Part shown: positions 10,201 through 20,485 of the stretch, one piece after another
Layout: every line of letters starts with the position of its first letter
How positions within the stretch are numbered: position 1 is the stretch's first letter
Source of the DNA: Emiliania huxleyi CCMP1516
Lineage: Eukaryota > Haptophyta > Isochrysidales > Noelaerhabdaceae
Length of the DNA: 64,000 nucleotides
Direction of reading: 5' to 3'
NCBI RefSeq assembly: GCF_000372725.1
Contig: NW_005200881.1
Coordinates: 710,850 to 774,849 of the forward strand
Notes under the pieces: generated by a model
Told to the model about the DNA's origin: nothing
Databases searched by the model: none
The model's input: the letters and a program-made list of their open reading frames with translations, nothing else
Program-made: the position numbers and the translations under genes

Positions 10201-13200
10201 GCGAAGCAGATCATCGCCAACTGCCGCGACAACATCGCCGAGCAGAACAAGGAGCTCGTGCTGCCCGTCCTCAAGAAGATGGCGGGCAACAGCATGGAGC
10301 CGCAGGCCGAGCTCGACACGGTCCGCGCCGCTCGCCGCTTCCCTCACGCTGCGAGGAGGCGCGCTTCACACCTCCACCTGTGAACAGGTCGACGGGCTCG
10401 CCGCTGAGCTCAAGCTGTGCCAGCCCAAGCTGCTCTCGATGATCTCCACCTCGGACAAGGCGCTCAAGCGCGCCATCATCCGCGCCTCGGTGATGCTCTG
10501 GTACCGGCAGGGCGGCATGTCCAACGTCTCCTTCAAGACGTACCTGCGCAAGGGCAAGGAGAAGTCGGCCGTGACGTGGGAGTACACGTCCGCGGCGGGC
10601 GAGCCGCGCTTCGGCATCCTGCTCACCTTCCAGACGATGGAGGACCTCGAGAACAACTTTGACGACCTCTGCAAGCTCGCCCTCGAGGAGAAGCGCACCG
10701 AGGAGGCGCCGAAGCTGCAGCGGCCCATGTCCCGCAACGCGTCCGCGCAGGCGCGCCAGGAGGCCCCCGCGCCGAGCCGCGGGGGGGCACAGCCTCTCCT
10801 CACAGCAGCTAGCTGTGAACAGGCGCTCAAGGAGCTCGCCGCCTCGCCGGGCACCAACGCGAGCGGCCGCTCCTCCGCAAAGGAGGTTTGCCTGCACGTG
10901 CTCGTCCTCGGCGAGTTCAAGCCGCTCGACGCGGCGACCAAGGCCAACCTGCCGCACAAGTCCTTCCGCCGCTCGTACGCGTACGCGGTGATGGACGAGA
11001 CCAAGTCGAGCACTTCGTACCAGCGGTTCGTGCAGACGAAGGCGCTGCCTCCTCCGCCCGCGCAGGGGCGTGAGGCCCCTCCCTGCACCTGCTCGGAGCC
11101 TCCTCTCTAGGCGGGCTTCCTCCGCTCCTCGATGGTCGAGTCGGTCACCGTGATGCTTCCGCACTCGACCGCCACAGACAACCTCAACTACACCTCCATC
11201 TACAACTTCCCCGCCTTCCAGTCCTTCGACGAGCACAAGATCACGCGCCACATCCTGCCGCCCGAGGCCACTCTCCTCGAGCTCGGCCGCCTCTCCAACT
11301 TCAACGTCGAGCGCTGCTGGTTCCCCGACGCGCCGCACACGCGCGCGCACTCCCGCCGCCGGCCACTGCAGGCGGAGCCCGCGCATGTGACGCGTCTCGG
11401 AAGCCCCGTAATGCAGGCACGTGTACTACGCGTCGGCCAAGCAGCAGAAGCTCGACACGCGCCTCTTCGTGCGCACGCTGCACTCGCGCGCCCCGGCGGC
11501 CACCGAGGCCCCTCCGACGAGGGCCGCCCATATTCTCGCGGCCGCGGCGCCTCACCGCACGCTCTGTGAACAGGACGAGGCGGTCGAGTCGATCGCGACG
11601 CTCTGCGGGACCGAGATGGCGGTGACGCTGGCGACGCTCGAGCAAGCCATCGGCGACTCGCGCTACCAGATCACCGAGTCGAACCACATCTTCTTCCGCG
11701 CCACGTCGCCCCTCTGCATCGGCGCCGACGGCGTGATCAAGACGATCCGCTCCATCCTGCCGCAGTACCAGGCCGCCTTCTCCGCGCTGCGCGCCACCGA
11801 GCTCGAGCTCGTCCTCCCGCTGTGGGCGCCGTCGACGCCGAAGAGCGCCCTCGCCTCGACCGCGCCCACCATCGTCCGCATCATCTGCCGCCTCGGCCCC
11901 TCGATGACGATCGACGTCTACGAGGAGGTCTGCCGCGACGACGGCTCCCTCGGGCTGCGCCAGATGAGGCAGGCGGCGGGCGGCGCGCTCACGCCCTCGT
12001 CTGGGTCTCCGGTGGCGCTGGAGCCGTACGCGCTGCTCTCGGTCGTCGACCAGAAGCGGCTGCGCTGCCAGAAGCTGCTGACAACCTACTGCTACGACTT
12101 CATCCACCTCTTCGAGATCGCCGTCGGCGCGGCCTGGGAGAAGGCGTCGGCCGCCGACCCGTCCCTCTCGGCGCCGGCGGAGAAGGTTGTGGCGACGGAG
12201 CTGGTGCTCTCGCCCGACGGCTCGTGCGTCGTCCCGCTCGAGGCGCCGTGCAAGCCCGGCTCCAACAAGATCGGCATGATCGCGTGGGACGTGACGCTCT
12301 ACACGCCCGAGTTCCCGGCGGGCCGCACGATCATCGTCATCGCGAACGACATCACCTTCATGCAGGGCACCTTCGGCCCCCTCGAGGACCTCGTCTTTGA
12401 GCGCGCCTCCCAGTTCGCGCGCGAGCTCGGCGTGCCGCGCATCTACATGGCCGCCAACGCGGGCGCGCGCTTCGGCCTGTCGGAGGCGGTCAAGAAGTGC
12501 TTCCGCGTGCAGTGGGTCGGAGGCGACGACCCGGCAAAGGGCATCGCCTACCTGTGGCTGACCGACAAGGACAGGGAGGCGCTCGGCGACGCGGTCGTGA
12601 CGGAGCGCGTCGACGCGCCGCCGAGCGACGAGGACGAGGACGAGGCGGAGGAGCCGCCGGTCCGCTTCCACAACAAGATCACCGCCATCATCGGCAAGGA
12701 GGAGGAGGGTGGGCTCGGCGTCGAGTCGCTGCAGATGGCGGGCGCCATCGCGGCCGAGACGTCGATCGCCAACCGCGAGATCTTCACCCTCTCCTACTCG
12801 ACCGCGCGCAACATCGGCATCGGCTCGTACGTCCTCCGACTCGGCCAGCGCGTGATCCAGCAGCGCGACGCGCCCATCATCCTGACCGGGTACATGGCGC
12901 TCAACAAGCTGCTCGGCACCACGGTCTACGAGTCCAACGGCCAGCTGGGCGGGCCCGAGGTGATGGGCGGCAACGGCGTCTCGCACCTCGTCGTCGACAA
13001 CGACCTCGACGCCGTGCACCGGATCGTGCAGTGGATGTCCTTCATCCCGCACAAGGTTGGCGCGCCGCTGCCGATCATCAAGCCGGCGGACCCGATCGAG
13101 CGGTCCGTCGACTACCTGCCCGTCAAGGGCGTGCCGTACGACCCGCGCGAGCTGCTCACCGGCGGTGTGCAGGACGGCGTCTACCGCTCCGGCCTGCTCG

Positions 13201-14810
13201 ACAAGGACTCCTTTGTAGAGACGCTCTCCGACTGGGCAACGAAGCGCGGCCACCGTCCCGCCTCTGCGGTGAGCAGCGCCTCATCACGCATCGAGGTGTG
13301 AACAGGCTAAGACGGTCATCGTCGGCCGCGGCCGCATCGGCGGCATGCCCCTCGGCGTCATTGTCACTGAGAACCGGCTCGCAGAGACGCGGGCCCACCC
13401 TGCGGAGCAAGGAAGGGCGAGGGCGAACGGGGCACTGTCGTGCGCGATAGGCTGGTCGAGAAGGACATCCTCGCCGACCCGGCGAACCTCGAGTCCAAGC
13501 CGCAGGTGCAGATGCAGGCGGGGCAGGTCTGGTTCCCCGATTCCGCCTACAAGACGGCGCAGGCCATCCAGGACTTCAACACCGGCGAGGGGCTGCCGCT
13601 GCTGGTGATGGCGAACTGGCGCGGCTTCTCGGGCGGACGCAAGGACATGTTTGAGGAGGCGCGCGCTTGGCCGAGATCGGACGAGATGCAGAGGCCCGCG
13701 GAGGGGCCGTCGTCGTCCACCCGCCCCCCTCCCCCGCTGCTGTCAGGTGCTCAAGTTTGGCTCCTTCATCGTCGACCAGCTCACGCAGTTCCGCCAGCCC
13801 ATCTCGGTCTACATCCCGCCCTTCTCCGAGATCCGCGGCGGCGCGTGGGTGGTCATCGACTCAAAGATCAACCCCGCCTTCATGGAGATGTACGCCTCCG
13901 AGACGGCGCGCGGCGGCGTGCTCGAGCCGCCCGGCATCGCCGAGATCAAGTTCCGCAAGCCGGACGTCATCAAGACGATGACGCGGATCGACAAGCAGCT
14001 CCAGTGGATGTCGATGAATGAGGCCACCGGCGTCGTCCGCGCCGAGGACATCGAGACGCGCAAGGCGCGCAGCCGCCGCCTACCAGCGCCCGCACCCGAG
14101 ACCGCCCGAGATACCCGAGACCGCCCAGACCGCCCGGGCCCACCCCAGAGCGCCCGAGATCACGCGAGACCACCCGAGACCAGGCGGAGCTGCTCGCCTA
14201 CTACCAGCCGCTCGGCGAGACGATCGCCGACCTGCACGACCGGCCCGAGCGCATGCTCGCCAAGGGCGTCATCCGCAGCATCGTGCCGTGGGCCAAGGCG
14301 CGCTCCGCCTTCTACTGGAGGATCCTAACCCTAACCCTAACCCTAACCCTAACCCTAACCCTAGGCGCGCTCCTTCTTCTACTGGAGGATCCGCCGGCGC
14401 GTGCGCGAGGAGGAGCTCGTCAAGGCGGTGTGAACAGCGTCTCTTCACACACCCCGCTGTGAATAGGCGCGTGCGCGAGGAGGAGCTCGTCAAGGCGCTG
14501 ATGGCGGCGGCCTCTCTCTCACACGACGAGGCGCGCGAGAGTCGCTGAGAGTCGCCGAGAGAGTCGCGATGAGTCGCCGAGGGTTGGCGAGGGTTGGCCG
14601 AGGGTTGGCCGAGGGTTGGCCGAAGGTTGGCCGAGATGAGCCCGCGTGTCGCAGAGCCACGCAGCGCAGCCTCGGCCGTGAACGGCGCCTCTCCAGACAC
14701 CGTCCGGTGGCGAGCAGGCGCTCGCGCAGCTCCACGAGAAGCTCCCGGCAGACGTGTGCGCCGACGACCGCCGCTGCTGCGAGGTGCTCACTTCCGCGGA
14801 GGCGGACTGA
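5574..14810 (+). CDS. ACC: Acetyl-CoA carboxylase, multidomain eukaryotic type (24 exons)
   Basis: Carboxylates acetyl-CoA to malonyl-CoA, the committed step of fatty-acid synthesis. My exon model gives 2,194 residues, as expected for the family. Order: biotin carboxylase ([47 protein letters not shown]); biotin carrier with the biotinyl Lys in MEVMKM at ~9110; central region; carboxyltransferase ([39 protein letters not shown]). Exons: 5574-5901, 5973-6134, 6304-6464, 6832-7206, 7453-7511, 7584-7827, 8098-8238, 8310-8381, 8466-8873, 8934-8986, 9053-9920, 10075-10320, 10388-10762, 10823-11041, 11111-11331, 11417-11507, 11574-13235, 13306-13376, 13451-13658, 13747-14064, 14184-14297, 14365-14396, 14467-14530, 14718-14810. 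All phases close. From ATG 5574 there is no presequence, so a cytosolic form is likely; an upstream in-frame extension might add one. Donors: 18 GC, 4 GT, 1 GA. Confidence 0.93.
7828..8097 (+). repeat. Carboxylase intron 6 with 11-bp minisatellite and exon-start duplication
   Basis: The intron joins the exon ending SVRTPAE to the one beginning [11 protein letters not shown]. Its 3' half is about 14 tandem copies of the 11-mer cttccctgcac (about 7941-8095), the last of which supplies the CTGCAG acceptor. Immediately before the array, about 7915-7937, lies a near copy of the downstream exon start (gtccaccagttcgcagactc against gtgcaccagttcgcggactc). The donor in my model is G|GCGTGC. Confidence 0.85.
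8987..9052 (+). mobile_element. Introner-like element (carboxylase intron 10)
   Basis: A 66-bp GT-AG intron that restores KLTRWFAEDG across the exon junction. The donor-side 11 bp gtgcgccgagg is repeated with one mismatch as gttcgccgagg just after the acceptor, as a target duplication would be. The 3' part has the family hairpin, CCTCTTCAC pairing with GTGTGAGCAG. Confidence 0.8.
13236..13305 (+). mobile_element. Introner-like element (carboxylase intron 17)
   Basis: A 70-bp GC-AG intron. Excision gives [15 protein letters not shown], the expected carboxyltransferase sequence. Donor-side gcaacga is echoed by gctaaga after the acceptor. The 3' hairpin is cctcatcac...gtgtgaacag. Confidence 0.8.
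14298..14364 (+). other. Carboxylase intron 21 made of telomere repeats
   Basis: A 67-bp intron with donor G|GCGCGC and acceptor CCCTAG|G. Its body is about six CCCTAA units (14326-14362). The flanks are near-identical direct copies, about 28 bp, of the exon encoding ARS(A/F)FYWRI at about 14297-14324 and 14364-14391. Removing 14298-14364 yields [15 protein letters not shown], the conserved carboxyltransferase sequence, so splicing is needed for a normal protein. Confidence 0.85.
14397..14466 (+). mobile_element. Introner-like element (carboxylase intron 22) with 31-bp target duplication
   Basis: An exact 31-bp direct repeat (14397-14427 and 14467-14497, beginning gcgcgtgcgcgagg) brackets 39 bp containing the hairpin gtctcttcac...gctgtgaatag. 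Because the repeat is exact, the splice can be placed at its start (GC donor) or further right at aag|gcg with the same protein result, [18 protein letters not shown]. Confidence 0.85.
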
Positions 14811-15593
14811 GCGCGCTGTTGCGGCAGCCCCTTCCCGCCGCGGCGACGCCCCTGCCCGCCGCGCCCGCTTCTCCCCCTCGCGGCGCGGATCGGCGCTATC
14901 CCCTCCTCCCCTCCTACCCCTGCCCCTCTCTTTCGTTGTTCTTTGTTCTCCCCTCTCCATGTGCGACGGCGCGCGACCCACCGCGCCGGTGCATTCCCGC
15001 ATCCCATGCCATGACCCCGATTCGTGCTGTTGTGCCGGGGGCGGCCGCGGGCTAGACGCGTCGCTGCTCCCCGTTTCCCGTCGACCCTGCGATCATCTCC
15101 GGAGTCACGCGTGAGTCTGTGCGCGGATATTTGAAGGGTGCTGTATAAATGTTTTAACGCTCTACCTTCGACGGGCACACCATTTTTTCAGTGGTACCGT
15201 GTAAGTACTTTTTTTTACCATTTTAGCTTACACTGGGAGAAAAGGGAGAGGGGGTTATGTGTTCTCTCTCTCTCACTCTCTCAGTGTATGTAGCTCTTAC
15301 GTACCATTCCCGGAGGATGCCTGCTGACGGACGGGGTTTGTTTGCGATGAGAAAGAAGCGATCCCCTCGAACGTGGCATTCGTTTCGGGTGATCAGATCA
15401 CTTTTTTGTATCACCCTTGAGCACTTGAGCACTGGATAGGGCAAAGCCATACCGAGATGCCAACACATTGCATTACCCGCCGGAATTCAAAGGTGTCTCT
15501 CACTCAAGGAGGGCTCTTACTCAAGGAGGGCATCATCCTTCCAGGACTTTCGCTCGTTTCAGCTCATTGCCACTCCGCCACACACACAGAACA
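14811..15593. other. Intergenic region
   Basis: No gene seen. GC-rich to about 15115, then more AT-rich. It contains 'gtgtatgtagctctta' (also near 5125) and, before the next ATG, a CA-rich leader (cgccacacacacagaac). Both flanking genes are on the plus strand, so the promoter of the GH17 gene should lie here. Confidence 0.5.
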
Positions 15594-16706
15594 ATGGGCT
15601 GCCACTCCAGCAAGAACGCGGACGCACGCGCCGTCAGCGGCGGTTTTGTCAGCGACGAGGCGTCAGCTGCTTCCTCTTACGGCGTCAACTTCTCCCTTTC
15701 TCTGATGAACATTACGGTTGACAAGGCAGCCAAGGAAAAGTACGCCAACGTTGCCGCCGGTTACAAGCTCACCTCCTTGAAGCTGTGGTCCTGGAACGAT
15801 ACCGACCTGCTCGATGCACTGTCCAGCGCATACACAGCGGCCGGGCTGAAGAAGCTCGAGGTCATGATCATGGTTCCGCAGGACGAAGTCATTGCCTTCG
15901 CCGACTCGGCAGAGAAGGCAAAGGAGCTGCTGCCCATCCTCAGCAGGTACCACTTTGTGAGGAGCATCGCGGTTGGCAACGAGCCCGATTTCCCCGGTGG
16001 AAACCCTCCGCAAGGCAAGGATCTCGAGATCTTCCAGAAGCTGCCGATGGCAGTCGCTAATGTGCAAGCTGCGCTGCAAGGCTCCCCGCCAGGCTCTGGC
16101 ATTGTGGTCACGGTGCCCTTCTCCAATGGTGTGGTGGGGCCAAACAATGGTGACTGGGGTGACGTGATCATCAAGCAGGCCAACAAGAAGGTGGTTGAAG
16201 CGTGCATGCCCAACCTGGACTTCTGGGCTTTCAACCCTTACCCCTACTTCAGCTTTGAGGGCGTTCCGATGGGCGTCGACAAGACGACTTGGCAAGACTG
16301 GGTGCTTGGCAACGCCAAGACCCCTTTCGGCAGCCCCCCCCTTAGCAGCATGCTGGAGTCGCAGCTCTACAACATGCGCCACGCGCTGGACAAGCTCAGC
16401 AAGAGCGCGGGGTCGAAGCAGATTGCCATCACCGAAACCGGATGGCCGACGGAACCAAGCGCGGTTGGCGCATCGATTGCAAACGCGCGCCTCTTCTACC
16501 AGGACATGCGCCGCGACCTAGGCCGCATGACGACGACGTACAACCTCGTGCCCGGTTACGTCTTCCTTTTTGAACTCTTTGACGAGGCGAAGAAGACGGG
16601 AAACCCAGCAGAGGCACATTGGGGATTGCTCAACCAGGACGGAACCCCCAAGCTTGGCTTGACGGAGTTCGTCCTCCCCCCATCTTTCTCGGCAACAAAG
16701 CCCTGA
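15594..16706 (+). CDS. GH17 glucan endo-1,3-beta-glucosidase-like protein, putatively lipid-anchored
   Basis: Intronless, 370 residues. Hallmarks of glycoside hydrolase family 17: the acid/base motif in SIAVGNEPDF; the FWAFNPYPYF segment; the nucleophile motif ITETGWPTEP; and the closing YVFLFELFDEAKK..PAEAHWGLLNQDG. Relatives cleave or remodel beta-1,3-glucan, here perhaps storage glucan or wall/scale polysaccharide. The chosen ATG (acaATGGGC) opens MGCHSSK, a consensus for N-myristoylation of Gly2 plus palmitoylation of Cys3, and no signal peptide follows. That would place it on the cytosolic face of a membrane, unusual for a family that is normally secreted. A longer in-frame upstream extension exists but lacks a signal peptide as well. 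Confidence 0.85.
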   Translation: MGCHSSKNADARAVSGGFVSDEASAASSYGVNFSLSLMNITVDKAAKEKYANVAAGYKLTSLKLWSWNDTDLLDALSSAYTAAGLKKLEVMIMVPQDEVIAFADSAEKAKELLPILSRYHFVRSIAVGNEPDFPGGNPPQGKDLEIFQKLPMAVANVQAALQGSPPGSGIVVTVPFSNGVVGPNNGDWGDVIIKQANKKVVEACMPNLDFWAFNPYPYFSFEGVPMGVDKTTWQDWVLGNAKTPFGSPPLSSMLESQLYNMRHALDKLSKSAGSKQIAITETGWPTEPSAVGASIANARLFYQDMRRDLGRMTTTYNLVPGYVFLFELFDEAKKTGNPAEAHWGLLNQDGTPKLGLTEFVLPPSFSATKP

Positions 16707-18352
16707 CCGGAAGGAGCCTCCCGTTGAGTTGACTGACTGTGTGTGTGTGTGTGTGTGTGTGTGTCTAGGAATCCTACTGCCCCACAGCGCAGCCAATGAT
16801 CGTGGCCCCTCTCTTGCAGCCCACTCTTGTGAGCGAACCCGATGTGCCGTCTCGCGCGAGTTCCCTGATAAAAATAAATCTCTTCTCATGGCCGCTATTT
16901 TGCCACATAAAGAAGACATTCGTGGCCGGTGTACTCCGTTCTTGCCTCGGTTTGATGGCTAGCGCATCACACCCCTCTCCTTAAAATCCCTGTGTGGTGG
17001 CGGCGTGCCGTCCTCCCATCCCTCCCTTGGGTTTTTAGGTTCTTTCTTTCTTTCTGGGTGTACCTGTGTTAGTGCCAGTGCGCGCCAGTCCCGTGCCCAG
17101 TGTCGTTCGAGGGAGTCATCGTAAAATTTGGAGCACTGGGGTAGGGTGCCCAAAGGGCCCAAAAAAAGAAAGGGAAAAAAGAAATGGGCCACCCCCGATC
17201 GCAGCACTTCGTGTTGGCCAGTCGAGAAATTGAGAGTGTGACTAGGAGGGTGGGACGCTGGGAATTCTCAAAGGTATACCCTTGGAATGGCCGGATCCAG
17301 CCTTAAAAGTACGAGATCGCGCGCGCTTCGCGCACAGCACCGCCTGTTCTCCGCGGTTGAGTGACGACGCGTGCCGTGTACCAGCAGAGTTGGGCGCGCG
17401 CGGCGCGACGGCGCCCGCGAGGGAAGGCGCGGGTGCAGCGGCCGCCGGCGGCCGTACCGCCCGCCAGCCGGCGCAGCAGCGGCCAGCGCAGCGGCCGCCG
17501 GCGCAGCAGCCAGATCAGCCGGTGCGCGCCTTGCGAGGCGAGTACTCGTTCGAACTTTGCGAGCCGTGCGCGCGCCGAGGCGCCCGCGGCGCGCGCCCGC
17601 CCGGCTGCCAGTAGGAGGCGGCGCAATATGGCCTATAGTACAGCCCTTGAGGAGGAGGAAGAGGCTGGCTGGCAGTGCTGTATGCCGCCGGGGGCAGTTT
17701 TTGGGTGCTGTCCCCATCCCAGGGGGCTGCAGAAGGCGTCCGCAGCCGGAACAACCCGCCCCCCCAGCCGAGGCCGGTCGAAGCCCACTTGGGCACAGCC
17801 ATGAGGAGTCCTCTTGGTGCTCCTGGCGGCCGTTGGAATGGCGAGCGCGCGCCGATGGGGGGGGGGGGGGGTCTTGCTTGCTCCACACCGAGCGCCATCG
17901 GTCCGGACCGGCGTGCCCACCGAGGGGTGGCAGCCTGCACAAGGTCTGAGCCGCGGGCGCTCGGCGCCAAGTGCAGTGTCACGCTCGCGCTGGAGCGGGA
18001 CACAATGGGAAACCCTCGTTTCCTATGAACTCGGTCCCCCAACGGAAGAGGCCTCGCTCCGGAACAAGCCAACATCAGATTTGCCTCGTGCGTCCCTTTT
18101 TGAGTCGGAAAGCTATTTCTTTTGGGTCCTGTGGGCACCCTAACTGGGGCACTTGGAGCACTTGGAGTGCAGTCGGTAACCTCACATCCAGGGCCGGAGC
18201 TGAGAAGCGCAGCCAGCGGGCCGGATGATCGGGATCGGGCGTCGAGGCTTCCAGAATTCTTTCTGTAAGCCCCGCGGCGTGAGTGCGCCGGCTGCCTAAC
18301 GGTGGCCTTGCTAGCCAGCCTTCGCCTCCTCCGTGGACACCATCGCCGCGCG
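16707..18352. other. Intergenic region with repeats and one GC-rich block
   Basis: Contains a (GT)n tract (16739-16764), a short R1 copy (about 16965-17065, plus strand) and an R2 copy (18150-18200). The GC-rich block 17370-17610 is open in several frames, but codon content is repetitive (Arg/Ala/Pro/Gln), so I do not call a gene. A short frame starting MAYSTALEEEEE near 17628 is possible but unsupported. Confidence 0.5.
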
Positions 18353-19909
18353 ATGTCGATCCCATACGTCGCGGCGGAGACGGCAGAGACCAAGGCCGAC
18401 GCGGACTGGCACCATCCGCAAAGACGCTGGCCGCGGCTGCTCCACATGTCGGCGGCGGCGGCTGCTGCTCTCATCCTCCTCCGGCTCGCTCTCGCGTGGA
18501 CGGCGTCAGAGGAAACGAGAGTCGTCTACTTGATGCGACATGGCGAGAAGACCTTCAACAAGCGCAACAAAACCGCCTACCTCTACGCCTGCCTCAGCGA
18601 GAAGGGCTGGGCCCGTGCTTATAACCTCAAGGCGCTCTTCGGCCCGCAGCCATCTCCGCCGTTCCGCACGCCGAGCGCGCTCTTCGCGGGCAACTACTCC
18701 AATCCTTCGGACTGCCGCGACGAGCACGGCTGGTACCGCACGCAGACCACCATCGCTCCTCTCGCGGCCGCGTCGCCAGGCGGCTGCATGCCTCGCTCTC
18801 TCTCTCTCTCTCCTCTCTCTCTCTCCCTCCCTCCCTCCCTCCCTCTCTCTCTCTCGTTTTTCTCTGCGCCTGTTCACGCCTGCACGTGTGAACAGGCGGC
18901 CTCGACCTCGCCGTCGAGAGTGGGACAGGCTGGCTGCCAACTCTCTGTGCTGCAGAGGAGCGAGGGCACTGCAGGCATATCTCGGCCGATCTCGGCGCAC
19001 CTCATCGACTCTCTGCACGTCCCTCTCTCTGCAGTGTCGGCCGTACCTCGGCCATACCTCGTGCAAATCTCGACCGTACCTCGGCCACACCCCCGCAGGC
19101 AGGCGGCCAAGCCCGGCAGCTCGCCTCACGACTACGGCGTCTGCTGCAACACCGCGGCGGCTAGGCGGGTCAAGGCGCCGGCCCATGTCGCCGCCCGCAC
19201 CTCGGCAGCACCTCGTCGGCACATCACGGCCCCATCTCGGCTACACGTCGGCTACACGTCGGCTGCGCGACGGCACGCCGGCGAGGGTGCGTTGACGGAT
19301 GAGTCAACAAACGCAGGGGGTGGCTCGCCCGGCACGGCGTCTAGTGAATGTGAATTAACATGCTGATTCAATGCAGGAGCGGCTCGCCCAGCACGGCGTC
19401 GGCGCGGTGCTGGTCGCTTGGGAGCACGCAAACATCGGCCTTCCTCTGGCGGCGGAGGGGCGGGCACGTGTCGGAGGGGCGAGCTACTCACGCGCACGGG
19501 CGCGGAGTAGGCTACCTGGCAGAGGAGCTCGGCGCGCCGGCGCACGAGCTGGCCTGGCGCCCGACCCTGCGCCCCGTCCTTGGCCCCCTCACCGAGGGGA
19601 CTCTTCACAGCGGCTGCCTGCGAGCAGGCCCGACCCGGAGTTTGACCTGATCTTTGCGCTGCACTTCCGCCCCTCGGGCGAGTACCTGCGGCTCGAGAGG
19701 CTCTACCAGGGCTTCACGCACCACACCCAAGGCACCCTCGGCCCACCCCCGAGGGCTGGAGGAGTGTGGACGGCGTCTCTTCACGCCTCGTGCCGTGAGC
19801 AGGCTACCTCGGGCCTCAGGAGAGCTGCGGCGCGGTGGCGCCGCTCGAGTTCGAGCACGACCCGGACGCCTACAGCGCGGCGCAGGACGAGCTCTCTGCC
19901 TCCGGCTGA
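18353..19909 (+). CDS. Membrane-anchored histidine phosphatase family protein
   Basis: Residues ~33-52 (LLHMSAAAAAALILLRLALAW) form a single membrane anchor. Then comes TRVVYLMRHGEKTFN with the RHG signature of the histidine phosphatase (phosphoglycerate-mutase-like) superfamily. Later exons supply VGAVLVAWEHANIG, carrying the second catalytic His, then PEFDLIFALHF and a tail ending at TGA 19907. Exon 1 ends near 18779, and intron 1 is 18780-18895 (GC-AG, with a CT microsatellite and the introner hairpin before the acceptor). Further introns lie in about 18940-19090, 19145-19377, 19460-19510, 19560-19630 and 19750-19803; their exact ends are uncertain because several frames compete. Introns near 19600-19630 and 19770-19803 also carry the introner hairpin. 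Substrate unknown. Confidence 0.65.
18780..18895 (+). mobile_element. Introner-like end plus CT microsatellite (histidine phosphatase intron 1)
   Basis: Donor G|GCGGCTGC is echoed by gcggcctc after the acceptor. The intron contains a CT/CCCT tract (18796-18855) and ends in a near-perfect hairpin, cctgttcacg...cgtgtgaacag. Excision joins AAASPG to GLDLAVES. Confidence 0.7.
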
Positions 19910-20485
19910 GCCTTCCTAGGAGCCTTCCGGACGCAAGAGGCAAGAGCTGGCCGCTTTGGGCGCATGTGTTCATTGTTGCCCGTTTCATTCGCGTCGTACT
20001 CGTACTCGTACTAGCATGGACCATGGTGCATAGCAGCCAATTTTCGGTCAGGCGACAGCCAGTTCTCGGTGTCGGTCAGGCGATCAATATATTCAATATT
20101 TCCCGTGTGGTCCTTACGCCCCGTGTGCTAGTCTGCGCCCTTCCTTTGGCGCGTGTCGTGAAAACGGCGAGCTCGCCCCGTCAGACGAGCAGCGCACCGC
20201 GCCGGACCGGGAGGCGCACGAGCGCTCGGCACACTGTGCGGTGTGCGGCGGGGCTTTGCCCTTAGTAACCCTTAGCGTTGTACAGATACCCACTCACTAG
20301 CGCTCTCGTGTCTTGACAGTGGGTGCGACGAACTCCCTCTCCGAAGACCAAACAAGTGTACGGTGCAGTGAGGTCGAGTGCTCGAGGTCGATGTGCGCCA
20401 CCCTCTCCGGAGATTCGTTCATCGACGACGTCCATTCCGACTGAGGGCCTAATAGAGCCTCCCCCCCCTACCCCTCTCCTCCTCC
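19910..20485. other. Intergenic region
   Basis: Between convergent genes. Nothing gene-like was identified. It contains a short tandem 'cattcgcgtcgtactcgtactcgtac' stretch (20006-20032, period 6) and two related segments 'ttcggtcaggcga' and 'tcggtcaggcga' at about 20043-20082. Confidence 0.5.

Noticed and set aside
11301-13253. A 650-codon open frame on the minus strand
   Set aside because: Antisense shadow of the long carboxyltransferase exon; the high GC content removes stops in other frames, and the sense strand has clear conserved motifs.
17515-18474. A 319-codon minus-strand frame
   Set aside because: No recognisable domain; it overlaps the first exon of the plus-strand histidine phosphatase and repetitive GC-rich DNA.
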